Positions 1 to 5,060 of a stretch of DNA of 6,214 nt are shown here, piece after piece. The stretch spans positions 1-6,214 of the forward strand of contig CAZAXF010000108.1 in the NCBI GenBank assembly GCA_964489055.1. Reading direction: 5' to 3'. The first letter of the stretch is position 1; each line of letters opens with the position of its first letter. Position numbers and translations under genes: made by a program. This DNA is from 66-474 sp964489055. Lineage in GTDB: Bacteria > Pseudomonadota > Gammaproteobacteria > Xanthomonadales > Rhodanobacteraceae. The notes beneath the pieces are model-generated. The model did not search any database. It saw only the letters and a program-made list of their open reading frames with translations, and was not told the origin of the DNA.

Positions 1-29
1 GCGAGCGCTGGATGCGCGAGCCTGGCAAC

Positions 30-255
30 GGCGCGCAGCGCCGGGGGGATGCCGGACGGAGCGAAAAGCCATCCCCCTCATTCCCCCTTCGCAGGCGAAG
101 GGGGAGGCAAATCACCCCCTTCGGAACGAAGGACGTCGGCGCGCAGCGCCGCGGGGATGCCGGGCGAAGCGAAAAGCCATCCCCCTCGATCCCCCTTCGC
201 AGGCGAAGGGGGAGACAAGAACCACCCCCTCGCTCTCTCCTCGCAGGCGACGAGG
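30..255. repeat. Two tandem copies of a ~108 bp hairpin-rich intergenic repeat
   Basis: Two head-to-tail units start at 30 and 138, a 108 bp period. Each unit begins with a small stem (GGCGC-GCA-GCGCC at 30-42 and 138-150). It continues with a G-rich stretch ending in GATGCC and then GCCATCCCCCTC. Next comes a near-perfect hairpin, CCCCCTTCGC-AG-GCGAAGGGGG, at 83-104 and 191-212. A second hairpin position follows: 118-132 in unit 1 (CCTTCG-GAA-CGAAGG), with a badly decayed equivalent in unit 2 (CCTCG/CGAGG at 239-255). The GGGGATG and CATCCCC blocks can also pair with each other (e.g. 45-50 with 70-77). A copy in the same orientation occurs at the right edge of the window. Repeats of this sort are scattered between genes in related genomes, as far as I recall. 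They may act as REP-like elements affecting transcription termination or mRNA stability; that role is inference. Confidence 0.85.
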
Positions 256-268
256 AAAAACCGGCGCT

Positions 269-277
269 TGCTATCAT
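269..277 (+). promoter_or_regulatory. Candidate extended -10 box of the acyltransferase gene
   Basis: TGCTATCAT fits an extended -10 pattern (TGn followed by TATCAT, five of six matches to TATAAT). It ends 8 nt before the ATG at 286, so transcription would start at or within a few bases of the start codon, giving a leaderless or nearly leaderless mRNA. No convincing -35 box is visible in the repeat-derived sequence upstream, and there is no Shine-Dalgarno sequence. Confidence 0.4.
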
Positions 278-285
278 CGCCCGCC

Positions 286-1311
286 ATGTCTGCTCCGCCC
301 CCGTTTCCGCGCAAGCTGCTCGCGCCCCGGCACTGGCCTGCGTGGTTGGGCATCGGCGTGCTGCGGCTGCTGGCGCTGCTGCCGGCGCGCTGGCTGGTCG
401 GGCTCGGGGCGGCTTTCGGTACCGCGGTGTCGCCGCTGCTCTGGAACCGCAGGCGCGTGATCCGGCGCAACCTGGCGTTGTGCTTTCCCGAACTCGGTGC
501 CGCCCGGCGCGTGGTGTTGCAGCGCGAGGCCAAGCGCGAAATGGGCCGGATGCTGAGTGAGTTCGTGCTGGGCTGGTTTGCCTCCGAGCGCAAGCTCGCG
601 CGCCTCGCGGTCGACATCCAGGGCCTGGAGCACCTTGAAGCCGCGCGCGCGGCCGGCCGCGGAGTGCTGCTGGTGGGCGGGCACTTTTCGCACCTGGAAC
701 TGTGCGCGCGCCTGGTCTCGCGGCACATCCGCATCGCCGGGATGTACCGCAAGCTGGACTGGCCGGTGTTCGAGTACATGATCCTGCGTGCCCGCCTTGC
801 CTACGCCGACACGATGTTCGACAAGTACGCCCTGCGCGCGACCGTGAAGTACCTTCGCAAGGGCGGCACGGTCTGGTATGCGCCCGACCAGGACATGCGC
901 GGCAAGGATTCGGTGTTCGCGCCGTTCTTCGGCACCATGGCCGCCACGATCACCGCGACCCACCACCTCGCACGCCTGTCCGGTGCGGCCGTGATCCCGT
1001 TCTTCCACCGCCGCACCCGCAGCGGCGGCTACGCGCTGCGGCTGGAAGCGCCGCTCGCGGATTTCCCGACCGCCGATGTCGCCGCCGACACCGCGCGCGT
1101 CAATGCAGCGATCGAACGCATGGTGCGCGAAGCGCCCGGCCAGTACCTGTGGGCACACAAGCGGTTCAAGACGCGGCCGGAAGGGGAGCTGCCAATCTAC
1201 GGCCGGCGTTCCAAATCGAAGTCACCGGCTCCGAGGGCCGGGACCGCGCACCCTGAACGCGGGACTCGGGACCCGGGACTCGGGACCCGGGAAGATCAAA
1301 ACCGCTTGTGA
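286..1311 (+). CDS. lpxL: Lipid A late acyltransferase, LpxL/HtrB family
   Basis: 341 aa. The family transfers an acyl chain (laurate or similar) from acyl-ACP to Kdo2-lipid IVA at the cytoplasmic face of the inner membrane, a late step in lipid A synthesis. A hydrophobic N-terminal segment (about residues 17-53) would anchor the protein. The catalytic H-X4-E motif is present as GGHFSHLE, with H133 and E138. Other family blocks are GMYRKLDWPVFEYM (152-165), VWYAPDQDMRGKDSVFAPFFG (about 197-216) and QYLWAHKRFKTRPEGELPIY (286-305). The ATG at 286 is chosen because homology starts just after it and everything upstream in frame is translated repeat. Residues 307-341 look unlike the family: they are basic and partly encoded by a GGGACTC/GGGACCC heptamer repeat, so the 3' end may have been extended by a repeat. 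The gene converges on the ligase-like gene. LpxP or LpxM-type chain specificity cannot be excluded. Confidence 0.93.
   Translation: MSAPPPFPRKLLAPRHWPAWLGIGVLRLLALLPARWLVGLGAAFGTAVSPLLWNRRRVIRRNLALCFPELGAARRVVLQREAKREMGRMLSEFVLGWFASERKLARLAVDIQGLEHLEAARAAGRGVLLVGGHFSHLELCARLVSRHIRIAGMYRKLDWPVFEYMILRARLAYADTMFDKYALRATVKYLRKGGTVWYAPDQDMRGKDSVFAPFFGTMAATITATHHLARLSGAAVIPFFHRRTRSGGYALRLEAPLADFPTADVAADTARVNAAIERMVREAPGQYLWAHKRFKTRPEGELPIYGRRSKSKSPAPRAGTAHPERGTRDPGLGTREDQNRL
1261..1291 (+). repeat. GGGACTC/GGGACCC heptamer repeat in the acyltransferase 3' end
   Basis: Four alternating heptamers (GGGACTC, GGGACCC, GGGACTC, GGGACCC) plus a trailing GGG, which is two copies of a 14-mer. They lie inside the open frame of the acyltransferase and encode residues 326-335 (GTRDPGLGTR). 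Short G-rich tandem repeats like this are usually intergenic, so their presence in a coding end is odd. The right half forms one arm of the inverted repeat ending at 1433. Confidence 0.9.
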
Positions 1312-1433
1312 CCGAAGCGGATCGCCAGTGCTGGTTGCCGACCACGGCGTGAAGCTGATTCGACGTCACCACGATCGAACGCACCGGACCAAGACGCCGC
1401 ACTCTTTTGCTTTTCCCGGCTCCCGAGTCCCGG
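1273..1433. repeat. Inverted repeat (21 bp arms, one mismatch) around a convergent intergenic region
   Basis: Left arm 1273-1293 and right arm 1413-1433 are reverse complements at 20 of 21 positions; the single mismatch is C versus G in the middle. The 119 bp between the arms includes the last codons and stop of the acyltransferase gene (1309-1311) and most of the noncoding gap before the ligase-like gene, whose stop is at 1447-1449. No ORF of note lies in the gap. An RNA from either strand could fold the arms together. Possible readings are a long-range bidirectional termination or 3'-protection structure, or a small palindromic element that inserted between the genes. Confidence 0.8.
1292..1320 (-). 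terminator. Candidate intrinsic terminator of the minus-strand genes
   Basis: Read on the minus strand, CCGCTT (1320-1315) and AAGCGG (1307-1302) form a 6 bp stem with a 7 nt loop, followed directly by TTTTGATCTT (1301-1292). It lies 127 bp past the stop of the ligase-like gene and inside the last codons of the opposing acyltransferase gene. The stem is short and the T tract is interrupted, so this is only a candidate. Confidence 0.4.
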
Positions 1434-1446
1434 ACCCCGACCGCCA

Positions 1447-2745
1447 TCACCGCACCCGCACATGCATGCGCGGCAATGCAACCGGCGCGCTGTCGGGCAC
1501 ATCGGCGTACAGCGCCGCGCACCACAGTGCCAGCAACCACCAGAAGAACAACCCCCACCACGCCGAATAAAACGCGAAGTGGGTGTTCAGTGGAAACACG
1601 GTCACCGCCAGTGCCAGCGTTGCCGGGAACGCGCGTTTGCGCGCTTCGGGTCCCGCCTTGCGCCAGGCGCGCAGTGCCAGTCCCGTGGCGGCCAGCCACA
1701 GTGCCAGCCCGATGGCACCGGTGTTGGTCAGGATTTCCAGCACGATCTGGTGTGGATGGCAGGCGCCTTCGTCCGGGCCGCAGGCCTGTGCGTCGAGGAA
1801 GGGATCGCCGGATCGCGCGTAGTGCGGATAGGCATGCCGGAAATCACGCACGCCCACCCCGTTGACCGGGTGCGCGGCGATCATCTTCGTCGCCACGCGC
1901 CAGATGTCGATGCGCCCGCTGGTGGCGTAGTTGACCGCGTGCCGGGTGTCCTGGAGCGCCGTCAGGGTGCGGTCCATGCGCGCCTCGAAGCGCGGCGAGG
2001 TTTTCCACGCCAGCCCCGCCGCCAGCACTGTCACCGCGCAGCCGGCGAGGATCCAGCCGGCAAACTTCAGCGGCGAGCGGGTTTCGATCCAGAAGAACGC
2101 CAGCAGCGCGACGCCGTAGGTGATCCAGGCCGCGCGCGAGCCGGCCAGCAGGATCGGGCCCAGCAGGAACAGCATCGCCACGATCAGCCCGGTGCGCCCG
2201 AAGTGCCGGCGCGCAGCCCACAGCACGAACGGCGCGAGCGAGGCCAGCACCGGGCCGAGCTTCAGGTTGCCGGCGCCAAAGATGCCCGATACACGATGCG
2301 CCTCGGCCGGCCCGCCCAGGCTGAATCCGGTGAGCGCCTGCACCCAGGCATCCAGCGCCCACAGCGCGGCCACGATGCCGGTGGCGAAATACAGCGCGTT
2401 CAGGCGGCCTTCGCGGCGCACGGCGAAACACACGTACACCGCCAACGGCGCAAAGCGAAGGTAGGCAGCGACATCGCCCCAGCTGCGCGCGGGATCGATC
2501 GCATCCGGCGCCGAAACCAGGGCCGCGACGAAGTATGCGGCCCACAGCCAGAGCGCCAGCCGCGCGCCGGGATGGCCGGCCAGCGCATGCCGGTCGCGGA
2601 CGATGAGGATCACCGCGCCCAGCATGCAAAGGAGCGTGCCAAGCTCGCTGGAGCGTCCGAACGGCAGCAGGAACACCACCAGCCAGATCGGCGTCAGCGG
2701 CGACAGCAGGAGGGCGCGCAGGCGCGCGCCGAAGGAATCGCTCAT
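1447..2745 (-). CDS. O-antigen ligase/polymerase family membrane protein (WaaL-like)
   Basis: 432 aa, polytopic, with roughly 11-12 hydrophobic segments (for example 35-50, 62-79, 117-136, 184-220, 227-246, 334-361 and 391-413). A larger hydrophilic, presumably periplasmic, loop spans about 247-332. This arrangement and the motifs fit the Wzy_C/O-antigen ligase superfamily (PF04932-type). AGSRAAW has R204, SGRIDIW has R279, and HPHQIVLEILTNTGAIGL has H332 where the family usually has the catalytic His of a PHN-type motif. WaaL moves O-polysaccharide from undecaprenyl diphosphate to lipid A-core on the periplasmic face; the related Wzy polymerises O-units. The sequence alone does not settle which applies, so no symbol is given. 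It follows the GT4 gene by 38 bp on the same strand, supporting a surface-polysaccharide role. There is no Shine-Dalgarno sequence before the ATG at 2745. Confidence 0.85.
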   Translation of the reverse strand: MSDSFGARLRALLLSPLTPIWLVVFLLPFGRSSELGTLLCMLGAVILIVRDRHALAGHPGARLALWLWAAYFVAALVSAPDAIDPARSWGDVAAYLRFAPLAVYVCFAVRREGRLNALYFATGIVAALWALDAWVQALTGFSLGGPAEAHRVSGIFGAGNLKLGPVLASLAPFVLWAARRHFGRTGLIVAMLFLLGPILLAGSRAAWITYGVALLAFFWIETRSPLKFAGWILAGCAVTVLAAGLAWKTSPRFEARMDRTLTALQDTRHAVNYATSGRIDIWRVATKMIAAHPVNGVGVRDFRHAYPHYARSGDPFLDAQACGPDEGACHPHQIVLEILTNTGAIGLALWLAATGLALRAWRKAGPEARKRAFPATLALAVTVFPLNTHFAFYSAWWGLFFWWLLALWCAALYADVPDSAPVALPRMHVRVR

Positions 2746-2783
2746 CGCGGTCGAACGGGATCGAAAACGCGCATGCTAACCCG

Positions 2784-3950
2784 TCACGGTGCGCGTGGCG
2801 TCGCGGCCAGCTCCTGGTACAGCGCCAGAACCTGCTCCTGCATGGTCGCCAGGCGATAGCGCTGCAGTGGCGGGATCGGCGGAGCGCGGCCCAGCAGTTC
2901 GGCCGCGCGATCGGCCAGCCGGTCGACGTCGCCCACCGGCACGCGGCCGGCCGGATACAGTTCGGCCAGCAATTCACCGACGCCGCCGTGGGCGTAGCCC
3001 AGCACCGGCCGGCACAGCGACAGCGCCTCGATCACGGTGCGGCCGAAGGTTTCCGGCTTGTTGGAAAGCTGCAGCACCAGATCGGAGGCGGCGAACACGT
3101 CGCGAACGTCGTGGCGTGGCGGCGAGAACGCGACGATGTCGGCCACCCTGCGCTCGCGGGCCAGGGCCTGCAGTTCGTGCACATAGGCCTCGCGCCCGGC
3201 TTCGATTACGCCCAGCAGCAGCAACCGCGCGTCCACCCCGCGTTCGCGCAGCGCGGCGATCAGCGCGATGGCATCGGCGTGGCCCTTGAGGCGCGTGCCA
3301 CGACCGGGCAGCGTCAGGAGCGGCGAGCCGGCCAGTTGCGGAAACTCCGAGAAAAACCGTTCGCGCCACGCGTCGTCCGGGCGATAGCCGTAGGGGAACT
3401 CGTCCGGGTCGATGCCGCGCGAGACCACCCGCAGGCGGGACGCATCGACGTGCGGGTAGTGGCTGAGCACGAAATCGTGCACGGTCTGCGACACCGCGAT
3501 CACGCGATCGCCGCGGGTCATGATGCGGCTCCACGCGCCGGGCGCATTCAGCCCGTGCACCGTAGTGACGAAATGCGGCCGTGGATGCATGCCGCGCAAG
3601 GCCAGCCAGCCCAGCCATGCCGGCACCCGCGAGCGCGCGTGCACGATGTCGGGATCGATCTCCTTCAGGATGCGGCGCAGCTTGCCGATGCGGACCGCGC
3701 TGCCGAGCGACTTGGCCCCGATGGCCAGCCGGATGTGCCGGCTGCCCTCGTGTTCCAGTCGCGCCACCAGCCGCCCGCCGGCCGAGACAACCACCGAGCG
3801 GTGACCGGCGGCCACCAGCGCGCGCGCGATTTCCAGGGTGGAGCGTTCGGCGCCGCCGTTGTGCAGCGCCGGGATCAACTGGACCACGGTCAGCGGACCG
3901 GGCACCGCGGGGGTGGCTCCGGCGGAAGGTTGTTCGGCGGCCATGAACAT
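2784..3950 (-). CDS. GT4-family glycosyltransferase, probably LPS core or surface glycan
   Basis: 388 aa with a two-domain GT-B layout. The N-terminal domain (about 20-185) carries the acceptor-side motif HNGGAERS, with GGAE at 32-35, then VHARSRVPAW (103-112) and VTTVHGLN (128-135). The C-terminal domain (about 205-385) has LPGRGTRLKGH (214-224), where R217 and K222 match the usual sugar-nucleotide phosphate contacts. It also has the EX7E motif in KPETFGRTVIEAL, with E300 and E308. This is a retaining nucleotide-sugar transferase, cytoplasmic or membrane-peripheral. Donor and acceptor sugars cannot be read from the sequence. Adjacency to the ligase-like gene and an lpxL homolog suggests LPS core or O-chain assembly. 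ATGs at 3950 and 3944 are both possible starts, with no Shine-Dalgarno to decide between them. The upstream gap of 68 bp has only a weak TAGATC box (4001-3996 on the minus strand). Confidence 0.9.
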   Translation of the reverse strand: MFMAAEQPSAGATPAVPGPLTVVQLIPALHNGGAERSTLEIARALVAAGHRSVVVSAGGRLVARLEHEGSRHIRLAIGAKSLGSAVRIGKLRRILKEIDPDIVHARSRVPAWLGWLALRGMHPRPHFVTTVHGLNAPGAWSRIMTRGDRVIAVSQTVHDFVLSHYPHVDASRLRVVSRGIDPDEFPYGYRPDDAWRERFFSEFPQLAGSPLLTLPGRGTRLKGHADAIALIAALRERGVDARLLLLGVIEAGREAYVHELQALARERRVADIVAFSPPRHDVRDVFAASDLVLQLSNKPETFGRTVIEALSLCRPVLGYAHGGVGELLAELYPAGRVPVGDVDRLADRAAELLGRAPPIPPLQRYRLATMQEQVLALYQELAATPRAP

Positions 3951-4018
3951 GCGCCAATGGCTTGCAAGAAACGCGCCGTTCCATGCCGGACGCGGGATCT
4001 ACACGGCACCGGCGCGGA

Positions 4019-4240
4019 TCACTCCCGCGAGGGACGGAACACGAACTCGGCGCCGCAATACGGACACACGCTGGTGCCGCCGTCATCGACGACCGGCAGG
4101 TAGATCCGCGGGTGCGAATTCCACAGCGTCATTCCCGGCAGCGGGCAGGCCAGTGGCAGGTCGGCTTCCGTCACTTCGTAGCGGCGCTTGGCGTTGGCGG
4201 GCTCGCCAACGGGAAACGAGGGAACCGGTTGTGCTGACAT
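4019..4240 (-). CDS. Small CHCC-type zinc-finger protein
   Basis: 73 aa from the ATG at 4240; the open frame continues upstream to 4321, but that part overlaps the end of the MgtC gene and has no family character. The C-terminal half holds C32, H43, C59 and C62 (CPLPGMTLWNSHPRIYLPV, then VCPYCGAEF). This is the C-X10-H-X15-C-X2-C arrangement of the zf-CHCC family (PF10276-type), related to the zinc-binding part of the mitochondrial complex I subunit NDUFS6. The bacterial members are small soluble proteins without an assigned function, and in some proteobacteria I recall them near ilvE or LPS heptosyltransferase genes. The gene lies between the MgtC and GT4 genes on the same strand. A TAAAAT box upstream suggests its own promoter. 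The family call is firm; any link to LPS synthesis is only positional. Confidence 0.88.
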   Translation of the reverse strand: MSAQPVPSFPVGEPANAKRRYEVTEADLPLACPLPGMTLWNSHPRIYLPVVDDGGTSVCPYCGAEFVFRPSRE

Positions 4241-4269
4241 GCAGGCGATCCACGGACGCGAGTGCAACC

Positions 4270-4275
4270 ATTTTA
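4270..4275 (-). promoter_or_regulatory. Candidate -10 box for the zinc-finger gene and genes downstream
   Basis: On the minus strand the sequence GCTAAAATGG contains TAAAAT, five of six matches to TATAAT, with 29 nt between it and the ATG at 4240. That predicts a leader of roughly 20-25 nt. No good -35 hexamer sits at the expected spacing, where the DNA is a GC hairpin. If active, it would let the zinc-finger, GT4 and ligase-like genes be expressed without the MgtC gene. Confidence 0.4.
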
Positions 4276-4279
4276 GCGC

Positions 4280-4299
4280 AGCGCGCCGCTGGGCGCGCT
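4280..4299. repeat. Perfect 8 bp GC hairpin touching the stop codon of the MgtC-like gene
   Basis: AGCGCGCC (4280-4287), loop GCTG, GGCGCGCT (4292-4299) form a perfect 8 bp stem. Its edge overlaps the last base of the TAA stop of the MgtC-like gene (4301-4299, minus). No T run follows directly on either strand, so it is not a classical intrinsic terminator. It could still attenuate transcription or protect the 3' end before the next promoter. Confidence 0.55.
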
Positions 4300-4994
4300 T
4301 ACCCGCCGCGGGACGGCGCATCCATCAACACCGACTCGACGCCCGGCAGGCCACGCAGCGCGTCGGCCAGCTCGCCCAGCGCGGTGTTCTCGTGACCGGC
4401 GCTGAAGGTGACCGTCACCTCGTCGCCATCGTCGGGAACGTGGCGGGTGACGATGACGCTGGGCGGCAGGCGCCGCGCGGCCAGCACCTGTTCGATGGCG
4501 GCCAGCGAAGCACGCCCGGAGAACGCGATCTGCAGCCGCGGCGGCTTCTTGCGCACCGCGAAGCGCCGTTCCAGCGGCTTCAGCACCGCAAGGATCACCC
4601 AGGCGATCGCGGTGGTGATCACGGCCGCCAGGTACATCCCGCCACCAGCCGCCAGCCCGATCGCGGCCACCGTCCACAGGCCGGCCGCGGTGGTGAGGCC
4701 ACGGATCACGTTTTCGCGGTGCAGGAACAGGATGGTGCCGGCACCCAGGAACCCGATGCCGCTGATGACCTGCGCGGCGATCCGCGAGGGATCGAGCACC
4801 ACGTGCGGCCACTGCTGCAGGATGCGCGAGAAAGCGAATGCCGACACGATCATGGCCAGCGCCGCGCCCAGGCACACCAGCATGTGCGTGCGCAGGCCGG
4901 CAGCCCAGGTATGCCGTTCACGATCGAAACCGATCACGCCACCCAGCGCGGCGGCCAGCAGCAGGCGGGCGGCGATTTCCCAGGTAGGCAGCAT
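4299..4994 (-). CDS. MgtC/SapB-family inner-membrane protein
   Basis: 231 aa from the ATG at 4994 (MLPTWEIAARLLLAAALGG); the frame stays open to 5057, but those 21 extra residues are not family-like. The N-terminal membrane domain (1-140) has about five hydrophobic segments and the family signatures GFDRERHTWAAGLRTHMLV (22-40), VISGIGFLGAGTIL (76-89) and RGLTTAAGLWTVAAIGLAAG (98-117). The soluble C-terminal part (about 151-231) has the size and beta-alpha pattern of the ACT-like domain found in longer MgtC members. MgtC in Salmonella and Mycobacterium supports growth in low magnesium and inside macrophages, partly through effects on the F-type ATPase. Many environmental homologs have unknown roles, so mgtC itself is not assigned. 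It is divergent from the ELM1 gene across 66 bp and is the first gene of the minus-strand group. A GTG codon directly precedes the ATG, and there is no Shine-Dalgarno sequence. Confidence 0.9.
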   Translation of the reverse strand: MLPTWEIAARLLLAAALGGVIGFDRERHTWAAGLRTHMLVCLGAALAMIVSAFAFSRILQQWPHVVLDPSRIAAQVISGIGFLGAGTILFLHRENVIRGLTTAAGLWTVAAIGLAAGGGMYLAAVITTAIAWVILAVLKPLERRFAVRKKPPRLQIAFSGRASLAAIEQVLAARRLPPSVIVTRHVPDDGDEVTVTFSAGHENTALGELADALRGLPGVESVLMDAPSRGG

Positions 4995-5023
4995 CACGCA
5001 TCGTGTCAGCGGCGGTGGCCGAA

Positions 5024-5029
5024 AGCATA
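5024..5029 (-). promoter_or_regulatory. Candidate -10 box of the MgtC-like gene
   Basis: On the minus strand TATGCT lies with 29 nt between it and the ATG at 4994, the same spacing as the box before the zinc-finger gene. The match is modest (four of six), and no -35 box is recognisable. I see no obvious operator or a magnesium-type leader in the 66 bp divergent gap, which is too short for a long leader RNA. Confidence 0.25.
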
Positions 5030-5048
5030 CCCGCCCGGCCGACTCCCG

Positions 5049-5054
5049 CATAAT
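5049..5054 (+). promoter_or_regulatory. Candidate -10 box of the ELM1-family gene
   Basis: CATAAT (five of six matches to TATAAT) ends 6 nt before the ATG at 5061, which would place the transcription start on or next to the start codon. This suggests a leaderless mRNA and supports the 5061 start over the later ATG at 5085. No -35 hexamer is evident. Confidence 0.4.
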
Positions 5055-5060
5055 CACGCG

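Noticed and set aside
1..29. 3' end of an upstream gene at the left edge
   Set aside because: The 29 bases before the first repeat are open in more than one frame and too short to assign to any gene.
30..255. Possible CRISPR array
   Set aside because: The ~108 bp units are contiguous and alike throughout, with no alternation of short repeats and unique spacers and no cas gene nearby.
49..285. N-terminal extension of the acyltransferase from an upstream ATG
   Set aside because: These 79 codons translate the hairpin repeats, and family similarity begins only after the ATG at 286.
12..560. Plus-strand open frame with an internally repeated GAQRRGDAGRSEKPSPS-type peptide
   Set aside because: The repeated peptide is a translation of the two hairpin repeat units, and the remainder is out of frame with the acyltransferase gene. 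The repeat carries no protein-family signal.
1462..2859. 465-codon plus-strand frame opposite the ligase-like gene
   Set aside because: It is rich in Arg, Gln and Ala with no hydrophobic pattern or motif. It is a GC-rich antisense shadow of a gene with clear family motifs.
2988..4103. 371-codon plus-strand frame opposite the GT4 gene
   Set aside because: It has no recognisable domain and spans the GT4 gene, the gap and part of the zinc-finger gene; it is a compositional shadow.
4188..5060. 291-codon in-frame extension upstream of the ELM1 gene
   Set aside because: It runs antisense through the whole MgtC-like gene, whose motifs are unambiguous, and it lacks ELM1-family character before 5061.
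4995..5060. Magnesium-type riboswitch or leader peptide ahead of the MgtC-like gene
   Set aside because: The divergent gap is only 66 bp and is shared with the ELM1 promoter, so there is no room for a structured leader. The 21 extra codons upstream are not proline-rich in the manner of a known leader peptide.
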